DNA of 64,000 nt from Patagioenas fasciata. Taxonomy: Eukaryota; Chordata; Aves; Columbiformes; Columbidae. Position 1 is the stretch's first letter, and each line of letters opens with the position of its first letter. Location: assembly GCF_037038585.1 (NCBI RefSeq), contig NC_092521.1:150192605-150256604 (forward strand), read 5' to 3'. A model generated the notes under the pieces. The model saw nothing but the letters and a program-made list of their open reading frames with translations. It made no database searches and was not told the origin of the DNA. The position numbers and the translations under genes were made by a program. Positions 46,821-59,199 of the stretch are shown here, piece after piece.

Positions 46821-49800
46821 CTAAAAGGAACCACCAAGAAATATGAACAAAACTATAGGCATAAACTTTTGGAAAAAGTCTAATATTAATCAGCATTATA
46901 GTTTATTGAAAAATTGTAGTAAAACGAGGAATGAAGAACTTATCTGTAAATAATATATTCAAAAGGCATATGTCTTTTTGCACATTTGAAGCTAATTGTA
47001 TTAGCAGTTTGATCTATGACAGTGAAAAAATGTCTTTCAGTTCACCATCTGGGGACATAGTAACTAGAGAGAAAAGTACTTACCCTTTTTCTTTGAAAAC
47101 TCTGTTGAATATAAGCTGGGACTGGCAACAACATCAGAAAGTGACAGCAACTCCTTGGCTTGCACTGAGTTGTAACAAAGCCAATCGCTTCTGTGCTACT
47201 GCTCAGCATTGCGCTGAAATTTGTACCACTCGAATGATTGGAAAGCAACAATATTGTTTATAGGCAAGGAAATCAAACTGCATCTTGATAGAATCATTAA
47301 AGATGACAAAAGAGGAACGCTTAATCAACTGACACTTTTCCCCCTAAGATTTATTCCAGGATTTTACCATTGATTCAGTTTTGGGTACTTTGCTACTGAC
47401 TCTGTTTTGAGATTGTTTATTTTCATCTAACATTGTTGTATTACATTAAAACATTAGGAAATGTCATTTTATGTCATTTATATTTTTATTTATTTTAATA
47501 AAGTAAAAATATGCAGAATTGTGTGGTAATACAGAAAATATTATATTTATATAATTATTTTAATGAAATTGCTCTAAAACTTGTTAAATACTTAAAATAT
47601 TTTGAAGACTGAAAATGCTTCATTCCAATCATATGCCATAGGATTTATATCTTCAGATTCAACCTTACTTACAAGTTACTTTTTACAGTCAGTGTTCGCT
47701 TCTCTTTCTCTTGAGCACTAGTACTCTGACAGTGTTTTATTTCTCTTGCTTGTCCATCTTTCATTTCCACATTTGTATGCACTCAGAGTACCAACAAGAA
47801 GTCTCAATGAGCAAAGCATTTAAGTTCTCACTGGGTCTCCTCCTTCCTTGCTGTTTCCCAGAGGACAAGCATTCCACTTTCAGTGTTATTTCCCATTCAC
47901 TGTGCACATTAATGCTCTGACTTACCTGACTAAACCGCATTACTGCTGTATTTCTTTTGTGTGTAATACTGATCTGTTTGATAATCTGCGGTGAAAAGAT
48001 AACGCCATAACAAGTTGCATGCTAAATAATATTAGATATTGCAGATTAGTCAAGGTATCTTTGTCACATTTCACAATTATTCATCATGCATATTGTCTGT
48101 GTTTTGAGGCACTTAAAGACCTTAGAACCAGCCCCCCAAATATTTCTAGATATTTGACAAATGTGTGCTTGATTTTACAGATAGGAGGGGACAGAACAGT
48201 GAGGCCAAATCTCATTCAACAGCCTTTGCAAAGATGGGACTCCTATGTGCTCATTTGTGTTGAGTTCAGACTTAGTACATCTCTACAAAGAAAGATTTGC
48301 CTAACTCATCCAAGAAGATCCCCTTAGATGAAGCATTTCTCTGTAAATTTTTGAATCAATTCTGGAATAATAATAAAAACCAAATAAATATGTCTAACAA
48401 TAATTTAAAAAAATATATTTCGAAAATTCATTTTTCTCCTGAATTAATGAGAGCTTTCTAATGTCTAGACGTTTTTGTATACATTAAGGATATATCAAAC
48501 CTGAACACTTAAGCTTTGATGTTAAAGGTTGCACTGGGACTTCTAGAACTATCACAACTCAGTTTTTGACTTACTAAAATTGTTTTTCTAGGTACCTCAG
48601 CTGTGATCCAGAAGTCTGTTTGATCTGTTTTCATCTTATGTATCAGTTCAGAAACATAGCATGAAGCCAAATCAACCCTCAGTTATACCATCTCACAATA
48701 ATGCCTTCAAATGCTTTTGGTAAATACACAAACCAGACTAATTTTTAGCATTAGCTAGGATTCCCTGCTGGCACATTCTTATCCCAAAGGATTTTCCTTG
48801 AAGCAAACTCTATACCCTGGTCTAAATTTAGACACACACAAATTTTAAAGTATTTTATTTATAATTTCTTAATTCAAATACATTCCTGTTCACAATTTCA
48901 GGTTAAAGAAATTTTCTTAAAATGTGATGAGAATTGTAAACCATTTTCATTACAAAGTTGCTTATTAAAATTTATTTAAGAAGCAACATTTTTGTAGGTT
49001 TTTTTAACCTACAGAAACTGATTTGACAGGCCTACTCTGTAACTTTTTTTTCTTTAATTTTCAAAAAATGCAGTCCTACAGCACTTACCCAGACACACTG
49101 AAACTGAAAACTGAGTAAGTACTGCAGGATTGGCCCCCTATTAAAAAAGCCCAAGACACATGGTGCTGAGATTAACAAAACAAAGTAAAGCAGCTATGAC
49201 TTGGCACAAAGTTTGACAAGCTGCAGAAAAGCAAATGTTTAAATAACTGAAGTGGTACTGATTTTCTATTCACAACCTTTTCTCTTCTGAACAGTATCAT
49301 ATTCTTTTCCAGCACATTTAGATTGCAAGTCAAGCTGTGTTTTATTTTTTATTATAATAAACCCAGTCAGTTTACTGTAACAAAGACATACTAGTGGTGA
49401 TCAGTGTGAAAGCCAGTACGAAATCAGGCTAGGGGGAAAAAAAAAAGTCAAATGGTAAAATAAAGGACCAGCCGTCTGGGAAGTTCCTGGATCATGTAAA
49501 AAGAAAATAAAAGGCAGTGTTCTTATGAGACTAATGCAGAATACAAAAATATTTTAAGACAAAACTCTGCATCATTGCCTACGACATTTGTAAACAGCAG
49601 CAGCAAATCCTTTGAAATAATGTTGCATTTATTAAATATTTTCCAAGTCCTCCTAAACCAAAATAGTATCCTTCTAAAAAAATATTTCTATTAGCATTTT
49701 TTATATCTGTGCCTCTGAAATATGGTAGAAACAAAATAAAACTATAAGGTATTTCTGCTATCTTTTTCTTTCTTCACATGTAAAACAACTTACTTAAAAA

Positions 49801-49902
49801 ATAAGGTTACTAAATTTATGAGATATTAAAAGGGTTGTGTATATTTTATTAGATTTGCAATAAATGATGGTTTACAAAAAATAATGTATATATATATCTT
49901 AC
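46821..49902 (-). other. Intron of the coiled-coil gene
   Basis: 3.1 kb, AT-rich, no recognisable element or convincing exon. Confidence 0.45.
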
Positions 49903-49968
49903 CAGATTTTTAACTCATGGCCTTTCATTTTCAATTTCTGCCTTCATTTGTTCTTCTATTTGTATCAG
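49903..49968 (-). pseudogene. Coiled-coil gene exon with in-frame TGA
   Basis: 66 bp minus-strand segment between acceptor TTATATTTTAG and a strong donor CTG|GTAAGA. Phase is 0 on both sides, matching its neighbours. It reads LIQIEEQMKAEIENERP, then TGA (49915-49917), then VKNL. The 5' neighbour ends TVQK, so the coiled coil would continue smoothly. The TGA would truncate the protein unless this 22-codon exon is skipped, which would keep frame. Either a nonsense substitution (for example CGA to TGA) in a decaying exon, or a sequence error. Confidence 0.45.
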
Positions 49969-52900
49969 CTAAAATATAAACGTGAAAATTATTGTTGGAT
50001 TTTATACTACAAACAGGCATAATTCTCTAAAAATCCTTTCTAAGTACAGTCTCCCTGATCAAGAAACGTCATGCGGACATACACGTATTTTTGTATTATA
50101 ACCAGTAACAGACATCTTCACTTTCAGCTAGATACTTTAATGTGGCATTTCATAATGTCACAAGAGTCACAAATCTAAAGTTATTTTGAACCAAGCAGAG
50201 TGTGATATCACAGGAGGTAGGAAGATGAAGAAAACATGGAAGCAGAGACTTCAATGACTTAAACTCAGAAAAGTGGATATTTGTGGAAACCTCTTGCAGT
50301 CAAGCAGCAGTGGCAGTTTGCAACCCAATTCCACCATTCTGATGTAAATTTGTAGAAAGATCAGCAGGCATCTACATCATCTGCGGCAAGTTCTAATGTA
50401 TCCGTGCAAGACAAACACTGTCAGGCAAATTGCACATCTAGTCTCACTGAGGACAGAGGATTGTGTCTGAAGATCGATTTAAGCAGAATTCTTTAAGAAT
50501 CCTTCAGAAGGTCCAGAATCAAACTCCCTTAAACAGTTACATTGCACGGCAAAACTTCCTTGGTTCTGCTGGGTTTGGGAAGTCTGAGAGTTCTGTCAGA
50601 GCTACTGTCATTTGGGACTTGTAAGTTAAACATCTATATTTCTCAGTGTCACTCACAGCAGAGTTTGTTAATTATCGAATTTGCATTTAGAACATACTTA
50701 AAACCAGACAATGTTGCCTACAACACTGACATTCATTTTGTCTCATAAAAATGGAGAAATGCTCCCCTTCAGCATAATAACCTAGAAGCTAGAATACACA
50801 GCCACAAATCAGGGCAGCCGACTTTGTATGCTGCTGGGAGTTTTATGGGGCTTGATTACAATATCCCAAGTCATGGAAAAGTAGCTTAACTAACCCTCTG
50901 TGATGAGAATAAGCCACCAGTTCTGTTCAAGCTGTGCCATTGGATACAAAGAATATGAAATTCATGAGACTAGATACAGAGTGCTCATGCACAAGCTTGA
51001 CGACATACCAAAGCTGTGACTGCATGAGAAAGAGACAACCGTGTGTTTTGACTTGCTTGATCATTTATGCATTTTACATTAGACTATGAATTGCAAGACA
51101 ACAATATACAAACCATACCCCGCTCCTTCTAAAACCCAAGCAAAAATACTCAGCAAAAGTCTGAAGAAAGAATGAACAAATCTATAGTAAAGTTCCTTTC
51201 TCTCTGCTGAGTATCCTAATGTAGTCTGGAGATTACGGTTTTTCTGTGCTCACTCTCCCTGTATCCAGCTTTAAACCAAACATTTTTCCCACCAGAACAC
51301 AATGTAAACCAGAAATAAAGTCATTGGTATATGGAGCTACGAGTACAAAGGTCCTCAAGTTCAATGATCAGAAGCCTGGGCAAGTGCCCCAGTCCTTATG
51401 AAACTCTCAGTCCTTGCCATCTCTTATGATGCTTTGAGAGAAATTAGAGAGGCAACTGCCCACAGGTAGCACACAGCTTGGCTGCCTGGGCACAGGAGGA
51501 AGATCCAGACTCCAAGTCCCATCTACAATAAATCGATCAGTAATTTCTGACCAGTTTAGGTAAGTGACAGTGCTTTCAGTGTGTTTCATCATCACTTATT
51601 ACTGACTGCCCACTTTGAATCCCATTTTTAAGAGTTAACTTTTCCTCAAATGGTGTATATTGGGTACTGGCGTCTGCACCAACTTTCTGAACCCCATTTC
51701 TGGAGCGAAATGCCCAACTGTTGGCCACTACAGCAGCATGTGCCTTCATGCCCAGCTCCTCTTTTTAAAGATCAAAGCTTTTTAACCAGAGAAGAATTTA
51801 TGCACATTCTGGCTATTGAGAGAACATCTTTCAATGGGATATGCAATGGAGGGGAGAGGTGGAAGTCAGAAACTTCAATCACTGTAGTTAATTTTTTAGA
51901 ATTCTAGTTTTTCTTCTGGGAATGGAACTATAATTAGATTCATTATTAGAATTATAATGAGAAGAGGACTAATTCCAAGATTTCTTACAGCACCTCAGTC
52001 CCACAATTTAGCTGACTTGACACACTGCGCAGTGATGGCGAAGGGTACCTGTCCAGTTAGCTGTACTGGAGGCAGCTTGGGAGGACAGCATGTGCTCCAA
52101 ATTTACAAAAAGATAGCACTTCCAAATGATGTGAGAGGCATACAGAAGGGAGTTTCTACACTGCTGTCCAAACACACAGACTGAGGTGATATCTACAGGA
52201 AGATACCAGGTGTAAGACAATGTCCTCCATTGTATGGAGATGAAAGGAAGGAAAATCTAGATAAGTTTCAGGAAAAATTTCATGTAAGTGAAAGGATGAA
52301 AAAAAATACTGTTAAAAGTATTCTCTGGACTTTGCAAATGAACTAAGAAGAAACTTTCAGTGCAGGAACAGGTGACTGGCCATTTCTTTCCAGTATAATA
52401 AGACTTCAAACCTAAGTGGGATTCCTGAGCACTGTCAGACCTAGATAGAAAAAGAGAAGAACTAACAGAAGACACATCCCTTCTTTGACAGACTAGTGTA
52501 TTAGACAGACCAATTACTATTCCACTTCTGATTTTGGATTTAATGTACAGAATTATAATGAATTTAACCTTTCAATGCTCCTGTAAAGATGAATAGATAC
52601 CATTATTTTCAGAGTGGCAAACTTGGTCATAGAAGAGAGATTAATCTAAGGTCACAAGGAAAGGCAATGAAAGGGATGATTTTGGAAATCTAGTGCCTCA
52701 GTGTCCGCAAAAATAATTTTTTTAATATGAAATTGCATGAGAATTTAGTAATAACGAATTTAGCATTTGGAAGTATTGCTATTTCCCTTCTATTTCACCA
52801 CAAATAAGTGAGTTATCTGCAAAACATTTTGGAAATGTTTCACAGGAGGAAAGTTTGTTATAGGAAAAAGTTCTTTGTCTATTTCTTAATTTTTAGAATG

Positions 52901-53576
52901 AGAACTACACATTGTAGAAAAAAGTCTGAGAACTATCACAAGATAGGAAGCCCACTGGAAAGATATCTAGATGTTACACTGAGAAAACGCTCAGAGTCAT
53001 CAACCTTTTACTGAAATCACTTAATAATTCATATTTCCATTGGCATTGGAAACTTTTTTTAAAAAGTTGACTTTTATACCTTGTTCAGCTATTGTTTTCT
53101 CAGGCAGCATACAAATAATAATTCACATATACTCACAGCTCTATCCAGGAACACTGGAATATTTAACAAGTCACAAGTTACAAAACCAACCAACCAACCA
53201 AATGACATTTTCTTTTTTGAAGTTGTTAGCTATTGTCATATATACAAATCTTCTTTCTCTGCCTTCAAAAGCTTACTGAACGTGCTACTTTTTATTATTC
53301 AATCATTTTACCATAGTTTATTGAGGTTCAGTATTTTCACTGTGTTTAACAACATTATGAAACATGACAGGATAAGAAAACCAGAATCATGATATTCATT
53401 AAAGGAATACCAATTCATTGTTACTCCACAGTGAATTACACTACCATAAACCAAAACATAACACAATTCAAGTTAAAGTCAGCTTTCTAACATTATTTGG
53501 AATATATAGTGCTGACAGTCCAAGCTCGATACTGTTCTGCCAAGAGCGTAGCTTACAAAAGTAAAAATTACAGTAC
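49969..53576 (-). other. Intron of the coiled-coil gene
   Basis: 3.6 kb, AT-rich, no recognisable repeat. Some open frames (for example minus strand 51407-51595) have no splice support. Confidence 0.45.
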
Positions 53577-53636
53577 CTTTTGAACAGTTTGCTCATCAGT
53601 TTCCATTTTTTGATCACATTCTTGGAACCCGTGTAT
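53577..53636 (-). CDS. Coiled-coil gene exon (20 codons)
   Basis: 60 bp minus-strand exon with textbook boundaries: acceptor CTTTCTTGTTTTCAG and donor CAAAAG|GTACTG. It is open in phase 0-0 and reads IHGFQECDQKMETDEQTVQK, a helix-forming Glu/Gln/Lys-rich peptide like the other exons. It joins in phase with 49903-49968 or directly with 46769-46820. A second frame is also open, but its composition is less like the neighbouring exons. Confidence 0.58.
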
Positions 53637-54801
53637 CTGAAAACAAGAAAGGAAAGCGAAAACCTATGAAATTACATTACTACATTAATTTATCGAACAT
53701 GTTTGCTTCAGGTCAGTCTCTTAACCCAGAGGAATGCTCCAGGGATGTGAGTCCTGGCAGAACTGTGACCTTCACCACCGCCCTTGACATTCACAGCCTC
53801 TTCCTGCTGTTCAGCCGACTGCTCAGAGGGAGATGAAGAAGTAAGTTCAACAACCAAGTGTGACCAAGTGCCCGCAGCTTTTCATTAATACTGATCCTGG
53901 ACATCCTTGCTGGTAGTCACAGCCAATACAAAGTGTTTTAGCAGGTGGTTCTTTATCGCTAATACAAAACTTCCAACAGATAAGAAGCACCATTGAATCA
54001 GATAATAAACAGGAATCAGGAATATTGTGTCAAATTCATCTTGCCACCATTAAAGTTAATATTTGGTCTAATCTATACAGACATAACAAAACTAAACAGC
54101 CAAATTCTACTCTGTTGCTGTAGTTTCTAGTCCTCCATTAAATATTTCACTCTGGCAAGAAGTAACCTGCAGGTAAAGACTGTGCATTGTATGTATCAGG
54201 AAAAAAAAAAACCACTCCTTTTAAGAGCTGTAATAAAACACAAGCATCAATAGTGGTGACGGCTTATTTGGGAGAAATTAATTTTATTAGAAACTTCTGT
54301 GGAAACACAAGACTAATTATATGAAGAAATGCACATTCAGGTATTTTGCAGAAGCTCAAAAGTTGCTTTAGAGAGAGAGTAGGTTTTAATATAATTCCAT
54401 TAAGATAAAATAGTAGACTACCATTAAAAAATATATCTACATACAACACTTCTCTATTTCAGTAACTTTACAGCATGTATCTGAACTCTAGCCACATTGC
54501 TAGGCAATAATAGACGTCTCAAAAGCCACAGCAAATATTCCTTTGTCATAAAGTAAAAATATGTAAATATATGCATTTAAATTAGAATAAATATGTATGT
54601 ACATGTAAATTAGAATAAATATGTATGTGCTATGTACAAATACATAGCAAATTAGCATTCAATACCAGAAAAATAAAACAGTCCGGAACTAAGTTGCCAA
54701 TCTTCTGAAGTGTGCCAACAATTAATTGTGACTTTAGTAATGTTTCTTACATGTTGCATTTAAACTTAGCATCTTGGTCCAACATCCGTTTGAAGTTTTA
54801 C
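53637..54801 (-). other. Intron of the coiled-coil gene
   Basis: 1.2 kb. It includes an open minus-strand stretch at 53708-53818 with a good acceptor but atypical composition, and a near-duplicate TAAATTAGAATAAATATGTA pair near 54577-54625. Confidence 0.4.
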
Positions 54802-54934
54802 CTAATAAATATTTTTTCAGAGCATTTTAGACGCGAGAAATCTCATTGCACAGTTTAAAAACCTCTTCTTTGAAACCCTCATTCTCTTTTTCAAGCATTT
54901 GTTTTTTTACACGTTCATCATCTCCAAAGACAAC
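54802..54934 (-). pseudogene. Coiled-coil gene exon with in-frame TAA
   Basis: Minus-strand acceptor GATCTTTCAG is followed by an open phase-0 stretch reading VVFGDDERVKKQMLEKENEG then FKEEVFKLCNEISRV. TAA follows (54827-54829), then NALKKYLL up to a donor-like TTATTAG|GTAAAA at 54802. The peptide on both sides of the TAA looks like coiled coil, so the stop may be a lesion. Using the GTAAAA donor leaves one extra base, out of phase with 53577-53636. A weaker donor CGC|GTCTAA at 54833 would avoid the stop and keep phase. The exon itself is likely; its 3' boundary is uncertain. Confidence 0.45.
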
Positions 54935-57079
54935 CTGAAAGATCGCGACGCCTTGAATTCATAAGTAAAGAATCAGGGATTTAAATAGGCTGCGCTGGTG
55001 TAATATTATACAACACAGTATCATATAATTTCGGAATTCTATTATGGAGTCATAATATGAATAGAAAGAAGTTGAGACTCTAAATGGGTCCCCGCTAGAA
55101 GAAAGGCTGCCGTACATTATGTACAAAGCCCATAACACATGGGGACGTTTTATTGACAGGAATAATGCAGATCATACTGTTTGCGTGCCCTCATCATTCA
55201 GGTCAATTTCTTATGGGGGCTGCGGCCAGGAGGCAGCTGGGGCCTCTCCACCCACGCTTGCCGCTCCGGCCGTCACCAGGCCCGGCCGCGCCGGGGGGTG
55301 GCAAAGTGCACGGCGAGGGAGGGGGGCTTGTCGCCTTTGTGCCATTTCCCAGTGACAGTGCTGCCAGTGTCACGAGGAGCACATCACATGTCAAAGCGGT
55401 GAAGTTTTCAGGCTGGGAGCCGCATGGAGTCCATCAGGCCTTCTGATATCAACACAGTTGGTTTTCTACTTGGTGCCGGAGCCACCCAGAGGCAATTCAT
55501 ATTCTGAACATTAACATGGCTTTGCATGCCTGTCACACATAGAGCGTGCAGGGGTTTAATGCTATTGAAGACTCTGGTTTAAATCTCTATGCAAACAGTG
55601 ATTACCTTGTAAGAAGGTTCCAGGATAACATGCAACAAAAGACTTTAAAGTTATAGTTTTAGTAAAGCAAACTCATTTACATTTTTATTATGCGTGTCCT
55701 TTGTTTAAATCTTGCCACGTCCATTATGGAAAAGACTTCTTATGCAACTGAAGCTTATTGGGACAGCTACTCTTTTTTTCTTGTTGGTTTCAAAGCTATT
55801 GAAAACATTTGAATATACTGTCTTATGGCTGTCTAGATTTTACTGCCACATATTTCTTTTAAAATTATAGAAAAGCTTTCAGAGCTGGCACAGATCTTTA
55901 TAGTAATAGCAGAATATTAACTAACTCCTGAAGCCATTTAAAATATTAACACAAAAGAGAAGACTCAGACAGAAGTTGCTTTACGAACTAAAGAAAATCT
56001 AGGATATTATTTGCTTTGCTTGGTAAAAATATGAACTCTTCTGAAAAAATTACTTCAAAATGAAAATGTTGAAGGACTTCAAAACTAAAATTCTGAGGTT
56101 TAAAAATTGTAAATAAACTTAAATTAGAATATATTTATGGGTAAAATTTACTCCATAACTATTGATGTTTCTTAAAAAAAAAAAAAAGACGACATTTTTG
56201 AGCTCAAATTTACCAGAACTAATTACCAACGTACATAAAGTTTTGGACACAAAGTTTTCACTGATTTTATAGGAAATAATGTAAATAAACTGCCAAGTGC
56301 TTCAGAAAGGAACTCGTATTAGTTTGTGGTTCCCTTTGCTGAGGAAACAGCAGCAGTTTACATAAAAATCAAATAATATTAACAAAAATGTTCCTTTTAA
56401 TAATGTAATTTAAAAATAAATTCTAATTAAATACTTCAACAGTATTGCATTTTAATCAATCTTTATGCAGTAAAAGACTTAAAATTAATCCTTTGGGATA
56501 ATTATTAGAGTGCACATTTTTATTGAAAACTTTGCTAAATCCTGCAGACAAATGATCGCACTCTAGGGAAAGGAGTGGGAACAGGATATGCAGTATTTAA
56601 GTAATTATTTAACACGCTGCTCTGGCAGTGGTCAGCACTAATCCATTGCAAAACAGACTTAGAATTTCAAAAGACATTTTAAGTAACTGTTACAGCTCTT
56701 AATAGGCTTAAGTATTTGTCCCTTTCCTCTGGCTGCATTTGAGCATCAACAGCTGATGATCAAAGAAGAATCTTTACATAAAATAAACAAAAATACTTTA
56801 ATTAATCCTGTAACTAAGTTTTAAATGATATCTCAAATAGAAGTGTAATGAATTTTTTTTACTATTTCAAGGAAAGGATATAAAAAACCCCACAAAATAT
56901 AGTTTCTGCACAAAGTTGTACGTTGCACATGACTCAGGCAAACTTTAGCTCTAGCTCCATCATCTGCTGAAACCAAGAACTGCAAGTAATTAACTATTCA
57001 GTCTCCTGCTGCAATGAGGACACTCATTAGCAAAATGAACAAAGGGACAATTTTCTGTAGCTACAGTCATCTGTTACAC
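54935..57079 (-). other. Intron with an internal CpG patch
   Basis: 2.1 kb, AT-rich except for a compact CpG-rich patch at about 55200-55430, roughly 260 bp from the acceptor side of the 54.9 kb exon. The rest has no recognisable element. Confidence 0.45.
55200..55430. promoter_or_regulatory. Isolated CpG-rich patch, possible internal promoter
   Basis: About 230 bp with many CpGs (CGGCCGTCACCAGGCCCGGC core) inside more than 30 kb of AT-rich DNA. It sits just upstream, in the minus-strand sense, of exon 54802-54934. It could be an alternative promoter or an isolated regulatory element. No TATA box or open frame decides this. Confidence 0.3.
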
Positions 57080-57166
57080 TTTGAGTGGCAGGTTTTGTAG
57101 CAGTGTTCTCTCTACCATCTGCCCACAGCGGTAGCGTTTGGCTTGCTCGAACTGGGGAACGTTTAA
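57080..57166 (-). CDS. Coiled-coil gene exon (29 codons)
   Basis: Minus-strand acceptor CCTTTTTTCTTACCAG is very strong. The exon reads LNVPQFEQAKRYRCGQMVER then TLLQNLPLK in phase 0, ending at a donor AAA|GTGTAA. Phase out (0) matches the exon at 54934, giving a continuous PLK-VVFGDDERV junction. The sequence is clearly protein-like, with Arg, Gln and Leu spaced as in a helix. If the donor is not used, TAA follows one codon later. This is one of the better-supported upstream exons. Confidence 0.52.
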
Positions 57167-59199
57167 CTGGTAAGAAAAAAGGGTTAGAGGTTGGAAGGTG
57201 ATTATAACACGTCCGACATAGCAAGCTTCAGTATTTCTCACCTTTTCTGTTTTGTTGCCTTTATTCTAGCAGTCTGATTCCTTTAAGTAAAAAATATGTA
57301 TATTTTAGCATTAATAAATTCTGCTACATATTTGCTAAGTTTCTGTATTTAGACTCTTGTGATTGCTTTTCTAGCAATACTAGACAAATATGCATATGTA
57401 ATTTTTTAAAAGTAACAAACAACTTCAACTAGATCCATCCACCTATACTCATAGTATTCTAGCTGAATAGGTAAAGGTGAGAGAATATAGCTATTTATTT
57501 TGCAGTTGAGAAAGATGCATCTCCTTTTGGTACCCCGCAGTCTTTAATTGACACTCAAAATAATAATTTGGTCTTCTGAATAACAGCTATGATTTTCGCA
57601 ATCTTATTGCAAAGAAATATGGTACAAATTATGATTTCCTATGACACAAAAGAAGAAAATATTTGAGCATATTCTAGTCAAAATTATAAACCGAAATTTC
57701 TCTGTTGTTGATTTATTGGGAATTTGCCCTGAAAATAAACCAGTTCTCGAGAATCTGTTCTTGAAAATCTGTCATCCAAACTACTACATACCTTTCATTT
57801 TCTGTTTTAGGTATTTAATGGTCACATTAATACACCACAAGAGGGTGCAATTGTACAAGCTGTAATGAAAAAGCAGTTTCGTGTAGCAAGGGAAATGAAA
57901 ATTTCGATATTTTTTAATAGTTGTTGTTATTATCCATACTACGTTATGTTCACAAGCTTATAATTTTAATTCTTTCACAGTTTATATCTGTACATTTCAA
58001 AGAAATGCAGGTTAAGGTTGAACATGAGAACCTCTATTACGGCCAGTGGTTGAATACGTCTTCACTTTTCAGTCACCTTGTTATTATAATACACCCCTAT
58101 CTTCAATTCAGCTAGTGCCTATATCCTATAAGGGCTTCCCATCTTGAAGATTTCAGGAGAATAAGATGTCATTATTCTTCTGGCCATATGCTCTAATCAG
58201 CAATCCTTCTCACTGTGCTTTCATCTTACAGCCTCTGTATTTGTCTTTTAAATGTAACAAAGTATAGACACCAAGAAGGGACTAACAAATTGCTACTGGC
58301 CCAAATAGCTCCTTTTCAAGGCATGTCAGAGCTGGAAAAAAGACTGGAGACAGCATAGCTTTGCATGGAAAATAACCATTTTATTGCAAACTCTTTGACA
58401 GAGGAAAACAGGGTTTCTTGTTTCTGTTTTGTATAAATGCAGAACTCTTAGAGAAGAAGCTGGTGATGACAAACTTTTGCTGTATGGATCAGCTACCGAT
58501 TGCATAGATGCTGAAGCAGTCCTTGAAGTGCATCATCCTAAGGAGGAGGCATTAGCCAGCCACTTCCACACTAATTGTTTATTCCAATCAGCCTTCTCTC
58601 CTTTCTCTCTTTCTTTTCTCTCTCTTTTCCCATCCATTCAGAAACATGTCTGGGACAAAGATCTATTAGAGAATTTTTTTGAACTGTTGTTAGAATACTT
58701 CTTGTTACCTGGAGAGAGACTAAAGTTTTTGTGTACTGTACCTCTTAAGAGAACACTGTATAGATTCCCAAAGCCAAGGCAAATATTCCTAAGTCTTCTC
58801 CTTGGCAAGGTATTCAGATTCTGCAATCAAGTAATCTCAAACAGATTTGTGCTGTTTTTCAACTTAAGGCATTTTCTCCAGCTCTTAAAAAAGTTTTGAC
58901 TTGTTCACTTTCCTAACTGTGCAGACTAAGACTGGTACTCACAAGATTACACAGATGAAGTATCTCCTTACACTTATCTAATCATTGAACTTTCATATGA
59001 ACTCTTCTAAAAGCTGTTGTAAACTAAGGGTGCGTGTTCCGTTGCCAGTGTGCTCCAACCCGTCTCCATTCCCCCTTTTTTGTTTTGTAGATACTGAATT
59101 CCTGAAGATAGCTCCCCATGCTGTAGGTATAGGCTGCATTCCTTGCTTCTAGAGGTATAACTAATAATTTGGTTCAATGGATCCAGTGCACCACAGGTT

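Noticed and set aside
53708-53818. Minus-strand open stretch SAEQQEEAVNVKGGGEGHSS after a good pyrimidine tract
   Set aside because: Phase is compatible and the acceptor is good, but the peptide turns Gly/Ser/Pro-rich, unlike the neighbouring exons, and the plus strand has competing splice-like signals; evidence too thin.
58497-58537. Minus-strand mini-exon DDALQGLLQHLCN between TCCTTAG and GTAGCT
   Set aside because: 41 bp leaves a phase that does not fit the 57.1 kb exon; likely chance.
58440-58560. Plus-strand protein-like stretch (TLREEAGDDKLLLYGSATD) after a good acceptor
   Set aside because: No supporting neighbour exons on the plus strand and no donor that gives a sensible exon.
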